From Nanobdellota archaeon (GTDB lineage Archaea; Nanobdellota; Nanobdellia; Woesearchaeales; UBA12501), in NCBI GenBank assembly GCA_018812465.1, contig JAHJCS010000002.1:1-5236 (forward strand): a DNA stretch of 5,236 nt, given 5' to 3'. Below the pieces are notes generated by a model. The model was not told the origin of the DNA, did not search any database, and saw only the letters and a program-made list of their open reading frames with translations. Positions 1 through 5,236 of this stretch are shown here, piece after piece. The first letter of the stretch is position 1. Each line of letters begins with the position of its first letter. A program made the position numbers and the translations under genes.

Positions 1-2
1 AC

Positions 3-12
3 TATATATAAA
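3..12 (+). promoter_or_regulatory. Candidate archaeal TATA box for the left operon
   Basis: The first bases of the window form a run of T/A alternation ending in TATAAA, which resembles an archaeal TBP-binding site. Transcription normally starts about 22-27 nt downstream of the box centre. That predicts a start at roughly 30-35, on top of the ATG at 31, so the zinc-ribbon mRNA may be leaderless. Any BRE lies outside the window and cannot be checked. The AT-rich run could also be chance. Confidence 0.45.
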
Positions 13-18
13 GCCCAA

Positions 19-25
19 AAGGTGG
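19..25 (+). promoter_or_regulatory. Shine-Dalgarno-like AAGGTGG before the zinc-ribbon gene
   Basis: A GGTGG core complementary to the archaeal 16S rRNA 3' end sits 5 nt before the ATG at 31. It favours that ATG over the in-frame GTG at 22, which lies inside the motif. If the TATA-like box at 3-12 is the real promoter, this motif would not be on the mRNA. The two signals therefore compete, unless a longer transcript enters from upstream. Confidence 0.45.
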
Positions 26-30
26 TATAT

Positions 31-207
31 ATGCCAACTGCGAGATGTATGAGATGCAGAACACAGGTAGAAATAAAAGACCCTCAGGAGATTGTGCTTA
101 AGAACAATCTGAGGTCGCTTAAAGGAGTCTGCCCTAACTGCGGAACTAAAGTAAGTAGAATATTAGGTAAAGCTACTGGAGCTAAATCTAGCGCTAAATC
201 TGCATGA
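31..207 (+). CDS. Small zinc-ribbon protein, DUF5679-like
   Basis: This is a 58-residue protein with two zinc knuckles, C6-M-R-C9 and C34-P-N-C37, separated by a short strand-forming segment that contains KDPQE and LKN. The spacing and the KDPQE...KG.CP.CGTK signature match what I know of the DUF5679 zinc-ribbon family. The four cysteines should bind one Zn(II); the molecular role of the family is not established. After the second knuckle the chain ends in a flexible basic tail of Lys, Ala, Ser and Gly (about residues 46-58), which could contact nucleic acid; that is inference. I chose the ATG at 31 because a GGTGG motif lies 5 nt upstream and the GTG alternative at 22 falls inside that motif. 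The stop codon overlaps the start of the next gene (ATGA), suggesting coupled translation. Confidence 0.82.
   Translation: MPTARCMRCRTQVEIKDPQEIVLKNNLRSLKGVCPNCGTKVSRILGKATGAKSSAKSA
181..201 (+). repeat. Short 9-bp direct repeat in the zinc-ribbon tail
   Basis: GCTAAATCT occurs twice, at 181-189 and 193-201, with a 12-bp period. It encodes the repeated Ala-Lys-Ser of the basic tail. It is best explained as local duplication or slippage in a low-complexity coding tail, with no sign of a mobile element or regulatory role. Confidence 0.5.
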
Positions 208-365
208 ACAGAAAGATAGCTGCTCTGGTGCTTGTGATAATACTTATTGCGAACCTAGTGTTGTTTGCAGTAGGCATGATAAGCAATCTTCTTTTCTGGA
301 TCCTTATCCTGGTCATAGGTTTGATATCCTATTTTGGCTTTAGAAATGGTAAAATTAATAAATGA
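204..365 (+). CDS. Small two-helix membrane protein, unknown function
   Basis: This 53-residue gene begins with an ATG that overlaps the preceding stop as ATGA and runs open to TGA at 363-365. The protein starts with a basic MNRK. A hydrophobic helix follows (about residues 5-27), then a short SN turn (29-30), a second hydrophobic helix (about 31-47) and a basic tail, RNGKINK. By the positive-inside rule it should be a membrane hairpin with both ends in the cytoplasm. I recognise no family. It was called from the clean overlap start, the strong membrane pattern and its position inside a same-strand gene run. Similar tiny membrane hairpins are common in small archaeal genomes and are mostly uncharacterised. 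A helper role for the lipoprotein encoded 19 nt downstream is possible but purely positional. The chance that it is not translated is modest. Confidence 0.68.
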   Translation: MNRKIAALVLVIILIANLVLFAVGMISNLLFWILILVIGLISYFGFRNGKINK

Positions 366-384
366 AAACATAAGAGAGTGTGAT

Positions 385-750
385 ATGGCAACAAAAATAA
401 TATTAGGTCTTGTGATGGCTTTGGCAATAATTCTTGCTGGATGCGGTGGCAAAGCAGCTGAACAGCCTGCTTCTTTGCAGACACCAATCACTGCAAATGA
501 GAATCCTGCAGTACAGCAGCCAGTGCCTCAGAATGATCCTGTTGCAGAGTTGAGGGATATAGAGATAACTCCTTCAGGGAATGAGAAATGTTTCCTGAGC
601 CCATGCGACTGCACATGTTATATGGTGCAGAATGTGCCTAAGGACAAGAAATTGTCAACATGCGCAATAAACTGCAGGGATATCTATGGAATAAGTGGAT
701 GTGATTTCACAAACTTCCAGTGCGTGACTCTGAAACTGGATTCAGAATAG
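385..750 (+). CDS. Predicted Cys-rich secreted lipoprotein, unknown function
   Basis: This 121-residue protein carries a lipoprotein-type signal. It has a short basic N-terminus (MATK), a hydrophobic core (about residues 5-18) and a lipobox, LAGC, whose Cys20 would be the lipidated mature N-terminus. Residues 24-55 form a Pro/Gln/Asn/Ala-rich linker, as expected for a surface-anchored protein. The globular C-terminus (about 56-121) holds eight cysteines at 69, 74, 76, 78, 93, 97, 106 and 113, including a tight C-D-C-T-C cluster; four disulfides or a metal site are both possible. I know no named family for it. I chose the ATG at 385 because it places the signal peptide at the true N-terminus; upstream in-frame starts (334, 346) would run into the membrane-protein gene and spoil the signal. 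No strong Shine-Dalgarno is seen. An AT-rich stretch near 354-362 might act as an internal promoter for a leaderless message. Confidence 0.8.
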   Translation: MATKIILGLVMALAIILAGCGGKAAEQPASLQTPITANENPAVQQPVPQNDPVAELRDIEITPSGNEKCFLSPCDCTCYMVQNVPKDKKLSTCAINCRDIYGISGCDFTNFQCVTLKLDSE

Positions 751-756
751 AGAGAA

Positions 757-1470
757 TTACTCAAATCTTTTTAGATTCTTTATTTTACCAAAATTATAAG
801 TCTTGTCTCCTGCGATAAAGACCTCAAAATCATCCAGATTCTGATGCAGAAAAGGACTGAGCATCTTTTCTCTGAGAACATCTGTTCCCTCTGTCACAAG
901 ATTGAATGATGGCAGGACAATGAGCTCTTTTCCTTTGTATCTGCCTTTTAGAAAGCATTTGAAAACCTCTACTCTTGGACCTTCTCTGATAGATACAGCA
1001 GGATGCTCATGGCTGATTATTATTGTCCTGGCCTTTTTTGAGATGTTCTCTTTTGAATGGCCGTGCAGGATAAGGATCTTTCCGCTATCAAGCTCGTATC
1101 TGTCTGCTATCTCAACACCTCCTTTCTCTGCTATCGGACCTAATGCCTTGTCATGATTTCCTTTGATAAGCACAACTTTCTTTGAATTATCCTGTAGAAT
1201 ATCAATTATCTTGAGAGTCTCTCTCCACTCCTGGTCTGATATCCTGCCGAACTCATGTTTGATGTCACCATTGACTATGATCAGGTCAGGTTTTGCTTTC
1301 TTTAGAATTGCTGTGAGGCGCCTTAAGATATCCTTGAACTGGAATCTTGGGACCATGACTCCCTGTTTGTTGAGGGCCTCTTCATATCCTATATGCAGAT
1401 CTCCGATTATCAAAGTCTTGCCTATCTTCAGGCCTAAGTCCACAATCTTGATTCCTTTTGATATCTCCAT
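757..1470 (-). CDS. SbcD/Mre11-related archaeal metallophosphoesterase
   Basis: This 237-residue calcineurin-like phosphoesterase resembles the archaeal SbcD/Mre11-related group (TIGR00024-type). The metal-site motifs appear in order: GDLHIG (D24, H26), GDIKHEFG (D69), GNHD (N105-H106-D107), HGH (136-138) and SHEHP (H154, H156). These should hold two metal ions, typically Mn, and hydrolyse phosphoester bonds. The substrate in archaea is not firmly known; a DNA or RNA end-processing nuclease role is likely by family. It is a single catalytic domain without the capping and Rad50-binding regions of full Mre11. I chose the ATG at 1470, one nt after the ispH stop, because AAAAGGT lies 6 nt upstream; a start at 1494 would only add eight residues read from the end of ispH. 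A nearby Lhr helicase fits the known bacterial clustering of Lhr-Core with a metallophosphoesterase. The 3' end is convergent with the lipoprotein gene, with a 6-nt gap. Confidence 0.9.
   Translation of the reverse strand: MEISKGIKIVDLGLKIGKTLIIGDLHIGYEEALNKQGVMVPRFQFKDILRRLTAILKKAKPDLIIVNGDIKHEFGRISDQEWRETLKIIDILQDNSKKVVLIKGNHDKALGPIAEKGGVEIADRYELDSGKILILHGHSKENISKKARTIIISHEHPAVSIREGPRVEVFKCFLKGRYKGKELIVLPSFNLVTEGTDVLREKMLSPFLHQNLDDFEVFIAGDKTYNFGKIKNLKRFE
764..786 (+). terminator. Possible T-rich terminator for the left operon
   Basis: Just past the lipoprotein stop there is a weak hairpin (AATCT, TTTT loop, AGATT; 764-777) followed by a T-rich tract to 786. Archaeal RNA polymerase can terminate at U-tracts without a strong hairpin, so this could end the plus-strand transcript inside the 3' end of the convergent phosphoesterase gene. 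The signal is short and overlaps coding sequence on the other strand, so it may be fortuitous. I see no comparable T-tract that would end the minus-strand operon. Confidence 0.35.
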
Positions 1471-1471
1471 A

Positions 1472-2293
1472 TCAGAACCTTTTGAGTTTCTCAATCACAT
1501 CATCAACAATCCAGTCAGGTGTTGATGCTCCTGCAGTTATTCCGACAGACTTCTTTCCTTTGAACCATGATTCATCCAGCTCAGAGGCATTTTCAATATG
1601 CTTTGTCTCGGTTATCTCAGAGCAGAGCTCTGTTAGCTTGTTTGTGTTTGCTGAACTTTTATCCCCAATGACTAGCATCAAATCAGCTTCTTTAGCTGTC
1701 TTTTTCGCAGACTCCTGGCGTTCATGGGTTGCATTACAGATTGTATTGACTATCCGGGCATCAGGATCAATAGATCTTATTTTCTCTGACACCTCAATAA
1801 ATTTATGGCCTGGCTGTGTTGTCTGTGATATCAGACCAAGCCTGCCTAGCCTGACTGATTTCAGGTCATCAGCACTGCTTACAATAATGGGTGATTCAAG
1901 ACTCTCTGCTATGCCCTTGACTTCAGGATGGTCCTTCTGGCCGAGTATGACCACTTTATAGCCCTGTTTCTCCATATCCTTGGCAGCCTGTTTTGCTTTT
2001 GACACAAAAGGGCAGGTTGCATCTATTATCTCAGCTCCTTTCTGTTTTATTGCTTCAAGCTCTCTGTCTGATATTCCATGGGCCCGGATTATCACAATAT
2101 CTCCTTTTTTTAGACCTTGAACTGATTCAGCGACAATGATCCCTTTTTTCTCAAGTTTCCTGACAACATCCTTGTTGTGCACAAGAGGCCCATAGGTGTA
2201 AACTTTTCCAGAATCAGCTGCTTTGCCAGCAAGATCAAGCGCTCGCCTGACACCAAAGCACATGCCTTTCTTTCTCGCTAGAATGATTCTCAT
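1472..2293 (-). CDS. ispH: 4-hydroxy-3-methylbut-2-enyl diphosphate reductase (MEP pathway)
   Basis: IspH (LytB) reduces HMBPP to IPP and DMAPP in the cytoplasm, the last step of the MEP isoprenoid pathway, using a [4Fe-4S] cluster. At 273 residues this is a compact, full-length form, near the Aquifex type and shorter than the roughly 316-residue E. coli enzyme. The three cluster cysteines are present: C12 (GMCFGV), C94 (DATCPFV) and C186 (TICNAT). The substrate-pocket residues are also present: H39 (GPLVHN), H72 (RAHG), H122 and E124 (KDHPE), T158/T159 (SQTT), S214 and N216 (SSAN) and S257 (GASTP). It should therefore be active. The ATG at 2293 overlaps the stop of the upstream gene (ATGA) and has no clear Shine-Dalgarno of its own, so translation is probably coupled. 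The oddity is context: MEP enzymes are rare in Archaea, and no other MEP or mevalonate gene is in view. Bacterial-to-archaeal transfer is the simplest inference. Confidence 0.95.
   Translation of the reverse strand: MRIILARKKGMCFGVRRALDLAGKAADSGKVYTYGPLVHNKDVVRKLEKKGIIVAESVQGLKKGDIVIIRAHGISDRELEAIKQKGAEIIDATCPFVSKAKQAAKDMEKQGYKVVILGQKDHPEVKGIAESLESPIIVSSADDLKSVRLGRLGLISQTTQPGHKFIEVSEKIRSIDPDARIVNTICNATHERQESAKKTAKEADLMLVIGDKSSANTNKLTELCSEITETKHIENASELDESWFKGKKSVGITAGASTPDWIVDDVIEKLKRF
1477..1483 (-). promoter_or_regulatory. Ribosome-binding site inside the ispH 3' end
   Basis: On the minus strand AAAAGGT lies within the last codons of ispH, 6 nt before the phosphoesterase ATG at 1470. It decides the start of that gene and points to translational coupling, because ribosomes finishing ispH would stop one nt from the new start. 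Confidence 0.6.
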
Positions 2294-2976
2294 GAGACTA
2301 ATTCTATTAATCTACGGACTAATCCAGGTCTTTGTGATTGGGGCCTAGGTAAAATAGAGGGCATAGGCTTTTCTCTAGAGCCTCCATTCCTCTCAATAAA
2401 TTGTATAAGTGTCTCTTCAGCTAAATCTGAAACTGAACCAATTTCAGTGATGTTTGGCAAAGCATATCTTGCTGCAAATGTGATGTCTGGATAAGCAGAT
2501 CTTTGTATGATGTGTTCAGGAGATAGAGGATACTTTGTAGGATTCAAACCAAGTTCTGCTGCAACCTGTGATACATGATATGGAATATCTGGCATCCAGT
2601 ATCCATCACAAGGGCAACAAAGATCATTGAATATGACATTCTCAGGTCTGAGAATGATAGGTCCCCCTTTCACTAAGACTCTGTCTCCTTGGTCTTGGAG
2701 TAGAATCCATGGGATGACATTTTTCTCATCTTGTAATATTGGGTTTTCTGGTCTGAATAGAATATCAATAGATTTATATGCAGTTCCATCAGGCCTTGCA
2801 TATTTATCTGTTGCAATAATTGAAGATACCATCTCTGGATTTAATCCAAATAATACGATATCTTGATTAGCTCTGATGAAGCCTTCTCTTTCCGGACCTA
2901 TTCCTGAACCTTGCTTAAATAGTTCAGGCCTGTATCCTGTTAGTTCTGATTTAGGTATAGAATATCCTTCTACCAT
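2290..2976 (-). CDS. Protein of unknown function, first gene of the ispH operon
   Basis: I do not recognise this 228-residue protein. It has no signal peptide or membrane segment and looks cytoplasmic. It is rich in Pro and in short beta-like segments. Visible features are a near-repeat of RPEN (residues 75-78 and 110-113, each preceded by a hydrophobic I-L-type segment), a related RPEL at 16-19, a C120-C121-P-C123 cluster followed by DGYW that could bind metal or be redox active, and a Pro/Arg-rich stretch (about 201-217) before a short C-terminal helix. I chose the ATG at 2976 because an AGGGG motif lies 5 nt upstream and the promoter at 3005-3016 would start transcription near 2985; a start at 3033 would lie upstream of that promoter. 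Its stop overlaps the ispH start, so the two are co-translated. My hand count over ten lines (2341-2940) gives about 39% GC against about 45% in sampled parts of lhr and ispH, which may hint at a different origin. Confidence 0.78.
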   Translation of the reverse strand: MVEGYSIPKSELTGYRPELFKQGSGIGPEREGFIRANQDIVLFGLNPEMVSSIIATDKYARPDGTAYKSIDILFRPENPILQDEKNVIPWILLQDQGDRVLVKGGPIILRPENVIFNDLCCPCDGYWMPDIPYHVSQVAAELGLNPTKYPLSPEHIIQRSAYPDITFAARYALPNITEIGSVSDLAEETLIQFIERNGGSREKPMPSILPRPQSQRPGLVRRLIELVS

Positions 2977-2981
2977 TTTAA

Positions 2982-2986
2982 CCCCT
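2982..2986 (-). promoter_or_regulatory. Shine-Dalgarno-like AGGGG before the unknown gene
   Basis: On the minus strand AGGGG is followed after 5 nt by the ATG at 2976. It supports that start over the in-frame ATG 57 nt upstream at 3033. The match to the anti-Shine-Dalgarno is imperfect, and given the predicted transcription start near 2985 the motif might lie at the very 5' end of the mRNA or be only partly transcribed. Confidence 0.4.
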
Positions 2987-3004
2987 ATAAGACCACTAGA
3001 TAAC

Positions 3005-3020
3005 ATATTTAAATATTTTA
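3005..3020 (-). promoter_or_regulatory. Archaeal promoter (TATA box with A-rich BRE) for the unknown gene-ispH-phosphoesterase operon
   Basis: The 60-nt gap between lhr and the unknown gene holds a perfect 12-bp palindrome, ATATTTAAATAT (3005-3016), with a TTTAAATA core that closely matches the archaeal TATA consensus. On the minus strand it is preceded by an A-rich TAAA stretch, as expected for a TFB-recognition element. The expected transcription start about 25 nt downstream is near 2985, giving a leader of only about 9 nt before the ATG at 2976. This suggests the three downstream genes can be transcribed independently of lhr. No operator or riboswitch is evident in so short a leader. Confidence 0.68.
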
Positions 3021-3036
3021 TGGTTATCAACACATA

Positions 3037-5236
3037 TTAAGTGATGTTAAGCTTCTCAAACACAAGCTCCCTGAGCTTTTTAGGCCAGGTCCTCTCAATT
3101 GCTGATCTGTGCTTCTTTACCTCTGTCACAAATCTTGGGCTGATATCATCTATTGTTCCGCCGTCAATCAAGGCAGCTATGTCCTCTTTAACAGATATTG
3201 GCAATCTTTTGAGGTTCCAGGCCATGAATTTGAGCTCTACTCTCTCTTTATGCTCCTTGGATTCCTTTTCCTGCTCTGCCTGCCTCCAGATCTCCTCATA
3301 ATCCATGTCTTTCTCTTTCACAACAGACTTCTTTCCCTTGTTCAGGGATATCTTCACAAGCACATTCTTGTGCATCCTCCTGAGGAACTCCACCTTGTCT
3401 TCTATGCGCATCATATCCATCCTGCCCTGAAGCACAAGGTTGAAAGCAAATGGTGAGGGTATTGTTGTAACAATCTCTTTTATCTTGATGGCATCATTGT
3501 CTATTAATATCAGGATCCTTTTGGCGCTCTCTAGATCCATAAGATCCTCAAGAACCTCTCTCTTTGCTTCTTTGAGGATGAAAAAATCAGGGCTTATCCT
3601 CTTAACAGCATTCAGCAGGATCATTGAGCTGACCTGCTGTCTTCCTACTCTTTTAGTCTTTCCTGCATAATTCCTGAGTATCATCAATGACCTGGTAGCG
3701 CAATGCCTGAATCTTCTCTTAAGCACTTCTGTCTTCTCAATGACATTGCTCATGACTGTGCCAAAATCTTTGGGGTTCAGGAGCTTGAAAGCAGTTATTG
3801 CATTGATCCTCTTCAAAGATCCGATATAGAATCCATTGTCATTCACTCCGATATCCACATCACTATGCTGGGTCCTGCTTATTGCATAGCCTACTGCTCT
3901 ACTAAGACAGTCATTGACTCTTCTTCCGAAGAGTGCGTGGAAAACAGCATATCTCCTTCCTGCCTCATCCTGGTAATGCTCAACAACAATCTTCTTGTCA
4001 GTTGGTATCTCTTTTACATAATCATACTGCTGCCTGAAATAATTGTAAATTGACTCTGCGCCATTGCTGTCAACATAAAGAAATTCTAGGATGAAATCAA
4101 CTATCTCTTTCCGGGTCTTGCCTGATTCTATCCTTTCTGCGACAAGCCTTCTGAACCTTCCTATCTCCATGGCAAGGTCAAAGCTCAGTGGAAGCATCTC
4201 AGAGAACCATGAAGGCACTGTGGGCGGCCTTTGCGCAGAAGCCCTGACCTGAGCAACCATGCCTCTGCTGAACAGAAACTCATAGACCTCTCCGCCCAAT
4301 ACAAATACATCTCCTCGGTGCAGCCTCTCAAGAAATCCCTCATCTATGGTTCCTATCTTTTTGTCAGCTATCTTGACTATGATATGCGCTTCATCAGGTA
4401 TTGTCCCTATGTTGGTCATGTGGATGACCCGGCTCATCCTGCCTTTCTTTCCTATCATCCCTGTTTCTGGATCATGCCAGATCTTTGCATAGATGCTCCG
4501 GTCCTCAAGAGAGATGAATTTTCCAGAAAGATAATCCACAACATGCATGAACTCATCCTTCTTGATGTCATGGAAACAATATGATCCTTTGATTATGCTA
4601 AGCATGTCATTGATATGTATCTTCTCTCCAAGCGCAAGGCCATGAACATGCTGGGTGAGCACATCAAGGCAGTTCTTTGGTATATGTATCTTGTCTATAT
4701 TTCTGTCCACAGCTGATTTCAGCAGCACAGAGCATTCCACAAGATCATCACGGTCAAGGACAATTATCCTTCCTTTTGTTGTCTCATGCATCCTATGCCC
4801 TGATCTTCCTATCCTCTGAAGGGCTCTTGCGACACTTTTTGGGCTTCCTAAAAGTATCACCAGGTCAATAAAGCCTATGTCAATTCCAAGCTCAAGAGAG
4901 GTTGAACTCACTGCAACCTTCAGACTGCCATGCCTAAGCCGCTCTTCAATATCAAACCTCATCTCTTTGCTCAGGCTTCCATGGTGCGCACCTATATTCT
5001 CTGTATAATTCTTAGGAAATTTCTCTTTCAGATGATGCACAACACGTTCTGTGGCTGCTCTGGTGTTTGTGAAGATAAGAGTGGTCTTATGTTCCTGAAT
5101 TAGCTTGTCTATCAGAACATACATCTGACTGTGCATCTGGCCATGCTCCACATCAATAAGGTCAGGCACTGGGCTGAGGACCTCAAGATCCATCTTCTTC
5201 ATGAAATTGACATCCACAATCAGGCAATCCCTGAGA
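3037..5236 (-). CDS. lhr: Lhr-family superfamily 2 helicase, C-terminal part (5' end beyond window)
   Basis: The reading frame is open to the right edge, so this is a partial gene: 732 residues are visible and the first RecA domain (Walker A, DExH box) lies outside. The GTG at 5217 is an internal valine, not a start. Numbering from the first visible codon, the second RecA domain shows TLIFTNTR (52-59), the HHGSL motif (84-88), motif V SSTSLELGIDIG (110-121) and motif VI QRIGRSGHR (140-148) with its arginine fingers. Winged-helix and Lhr-specific (DEAD-associated) regions follow, with the hallmark RAS..RPPTVPSWF segment near residue 330. A highly charged Glu/Lys stretch (about 645-665) leads into a short C-terminal domain. 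Lhr enzymes are 3'-to-5' ATP-dependent translocases that unwind DNA or RNA:DNA hybrids and are linked to DNA repair. Whether this is aLhr1 or aLhr2 cannot be decided here. A phosphoesterase two genes downstream supports a repair role. Confidence 0.92.
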   Translation of the reverse strand, partial: LRDCLIVDVNFMKKMDLEVLSPVPDLIDVEHGQMHSQMYVLIDKLIQEHKTTLIFTNTRAATERVVHHLKEKFPKNYTENIGAHHGSLSKEMRFDIEERLRHGSLKVAVSSTSLELGIDIGFIDLVILLGSPKSVARALQRIGRSGHRMHETTKGRIIVLDRDDLVECSVLLKSAVDRNIDKIHIPKNCLDVLTQHVHGLALGEKIHINDMLSIIKGSYCFHDIKKDEFMHVVDYLSGKFISLEDRSIYAKIWHDPETGMIGKKGRMSRVIHMTNIGTIPDEAHIIVKIADKKIGTIDEGFLERLHRGDVFVLGGEVYEFLFSRGMVAQVRASAQRPPTVPSWFSEMLPLSFDLAMEIGRFRRLVAERIESGKTRKEIVDFILEFLYVDSNGAESIYNYFRQQYDYVKEIPTDKKIVVEHYQDEAGRRYAVFHALFGRRVNDCLSRAVGYAISRTQHSDVDIGVNDNGFYIGSLKRINAITAFKLLNPKDFGTVMSNVIEKTEVLKRRFRHCATRSLMILRNYAGKTKRVGRQQVSSMILLNAVKRISPDFFILKEAKREVLEDLMDLESAKRILILIDNDAIKIKEIVTTIPSPFAFNLVLQGRMDMMRIEDKVEFLRRMHKNVLVKISLNKGKKSVVKEKDMDYEEIWRQAEQEKESKEHKERVELKFMAWNLKRLPISVKEDIAALIDGGTIDDISPRFVTEVKKHRSAIERTWPKKLRELVFEKLNIT

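Noticed and set aside
22..30. Upstream GTG start for the zinc-ribbon gene
   Set aside because: The GTG lies inside the GGTGG Shine-Dalgarno-like motif and adds only three residues; the ATG at 31 fits both the ribosome-binding site and the family N-terminus.
255..491. 78-aa minus-strand frame opposite the membrane protein and lipoprotein genes
   Set aside because: It has no recognisable motif and lies antisense to two better-supported genes, and its composition reads as the complement of their hydrophobic codons.
1471..1494. Longer phosphoesterase start at 1494
   Set aside because: It would add eight residues read from within the end of ispH; the ATG at 1470 has a correctly spaced AGGT and sits right after the ispH stop.
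902..1961. Three plus-strand frames (902-1156, 1163-1525, 1458-1961) opposite the phosphoesterase and ispH
   Set aside because: They lie antisense to strongly supported genes with intact catalytic motifs, overlap each other, and show no domain pattern.
2627..2866. Plus-strand frame opposite the unknown 228-aa gene
   Set aside because: The minus-strand frame is much longer, has a promoter and ribosome-binding site, and is coupled to ispH; the plus frame has none of these.
2977..3036. Possible riboswitch, small RNA or intrinsic terminator in the lhr-unknown gene gap
   Set aside because: The gap is only about 60 nt and is explained by the promoter; I found no strong hairpin or long T-tract on the minus strand.
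3041..4871. Several plus-strand frames opposite the helicase gene
   Set aside because: All are shadows of the long helicase frame, which carries clear motifs; none has a supported start or known family.
5215..5217. GTG as the helicase start codon
   Set aside because: The frame stays open to the window edge, and the residues before it continue a typical Lhr sequence; the first RecA domain must lie upstream.
1..5236. CRISPR array, tRNA, IS element or phage defence module
   Set aside because: No regularly spaced repeats, cloverleaf signature, transposase motif or paired terminal inverted repeats were seen on either strand.

Overview
The window is densely packed and almost wholly coding. It looks like a piece of a small archaeal genome, most likely from the DPANN radiation (Woesearchaeota/Pacearchaeota-like). 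This placement is inference. It rests on TATA-like boxes just upstream of gene starts, an Lhr-type helicase together with an archaeal-type SbcD/Mre11-related phosphoesterase, very short proteins, tight gene packing with ATGA stop/start overlaps, and a short lipobox protein with a Cys-rich domain. No 16S rRNA or tRNA gene is visible to settle taxonomy.

Layout, left arm (1-750, plus strand): three short genes probably form one transcription unit. They are a 58-aa CxxC...CxxC zinc-ribbon protein (DUF5679-like), a 53-aa two-helix membrane protein that overlaps it by ATGA, and a 121-aa predicted lipoprotein with a Pro/Gln/Asn-rich linker and an eight-cysteine C-terminal domain. The two strands converge with only 6 nt between stop codons (750/757), in a T-rich stretch that may terminate the plus-strand transcript.

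Right arm (757-5236, minus strand), in order of transcription: the C-terminal 732 residues of an Lhr-family superfamily 2 helicase (the N-terminal part lies beyond the right edge); a 60-nt gap with a convincing archaeal promoter; a 228-aa protein of unknown function; ispH, the last enzyme of the MEP isoprenoid pathway, overlapping the unknown gene by ATGA; and an SbcD/Mre11-related metallophosphoesterase starting 1 nt after the ispH stop. The last three genes are almost certainly one translationally coupled operon.

How it fits together: Lhr and the phosphoesterase are plausibly partners in nucleic-acid repair or processing, since Lhr-Core and a metallophosphoesterase also cluster in bacteria. 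IspH would make IPP and DMAPP for lipids or prenylated products. It is unusual in Archaea, which generally use mevalonate-type routes. The unknown gene is the least explained and most interesting part: it has its own promoter, lower hand-counted GC than its neighbours, a CCPC cluster, and coupling to ispH. No CRISPR array, IS element, integrase or RNA gene was seen.
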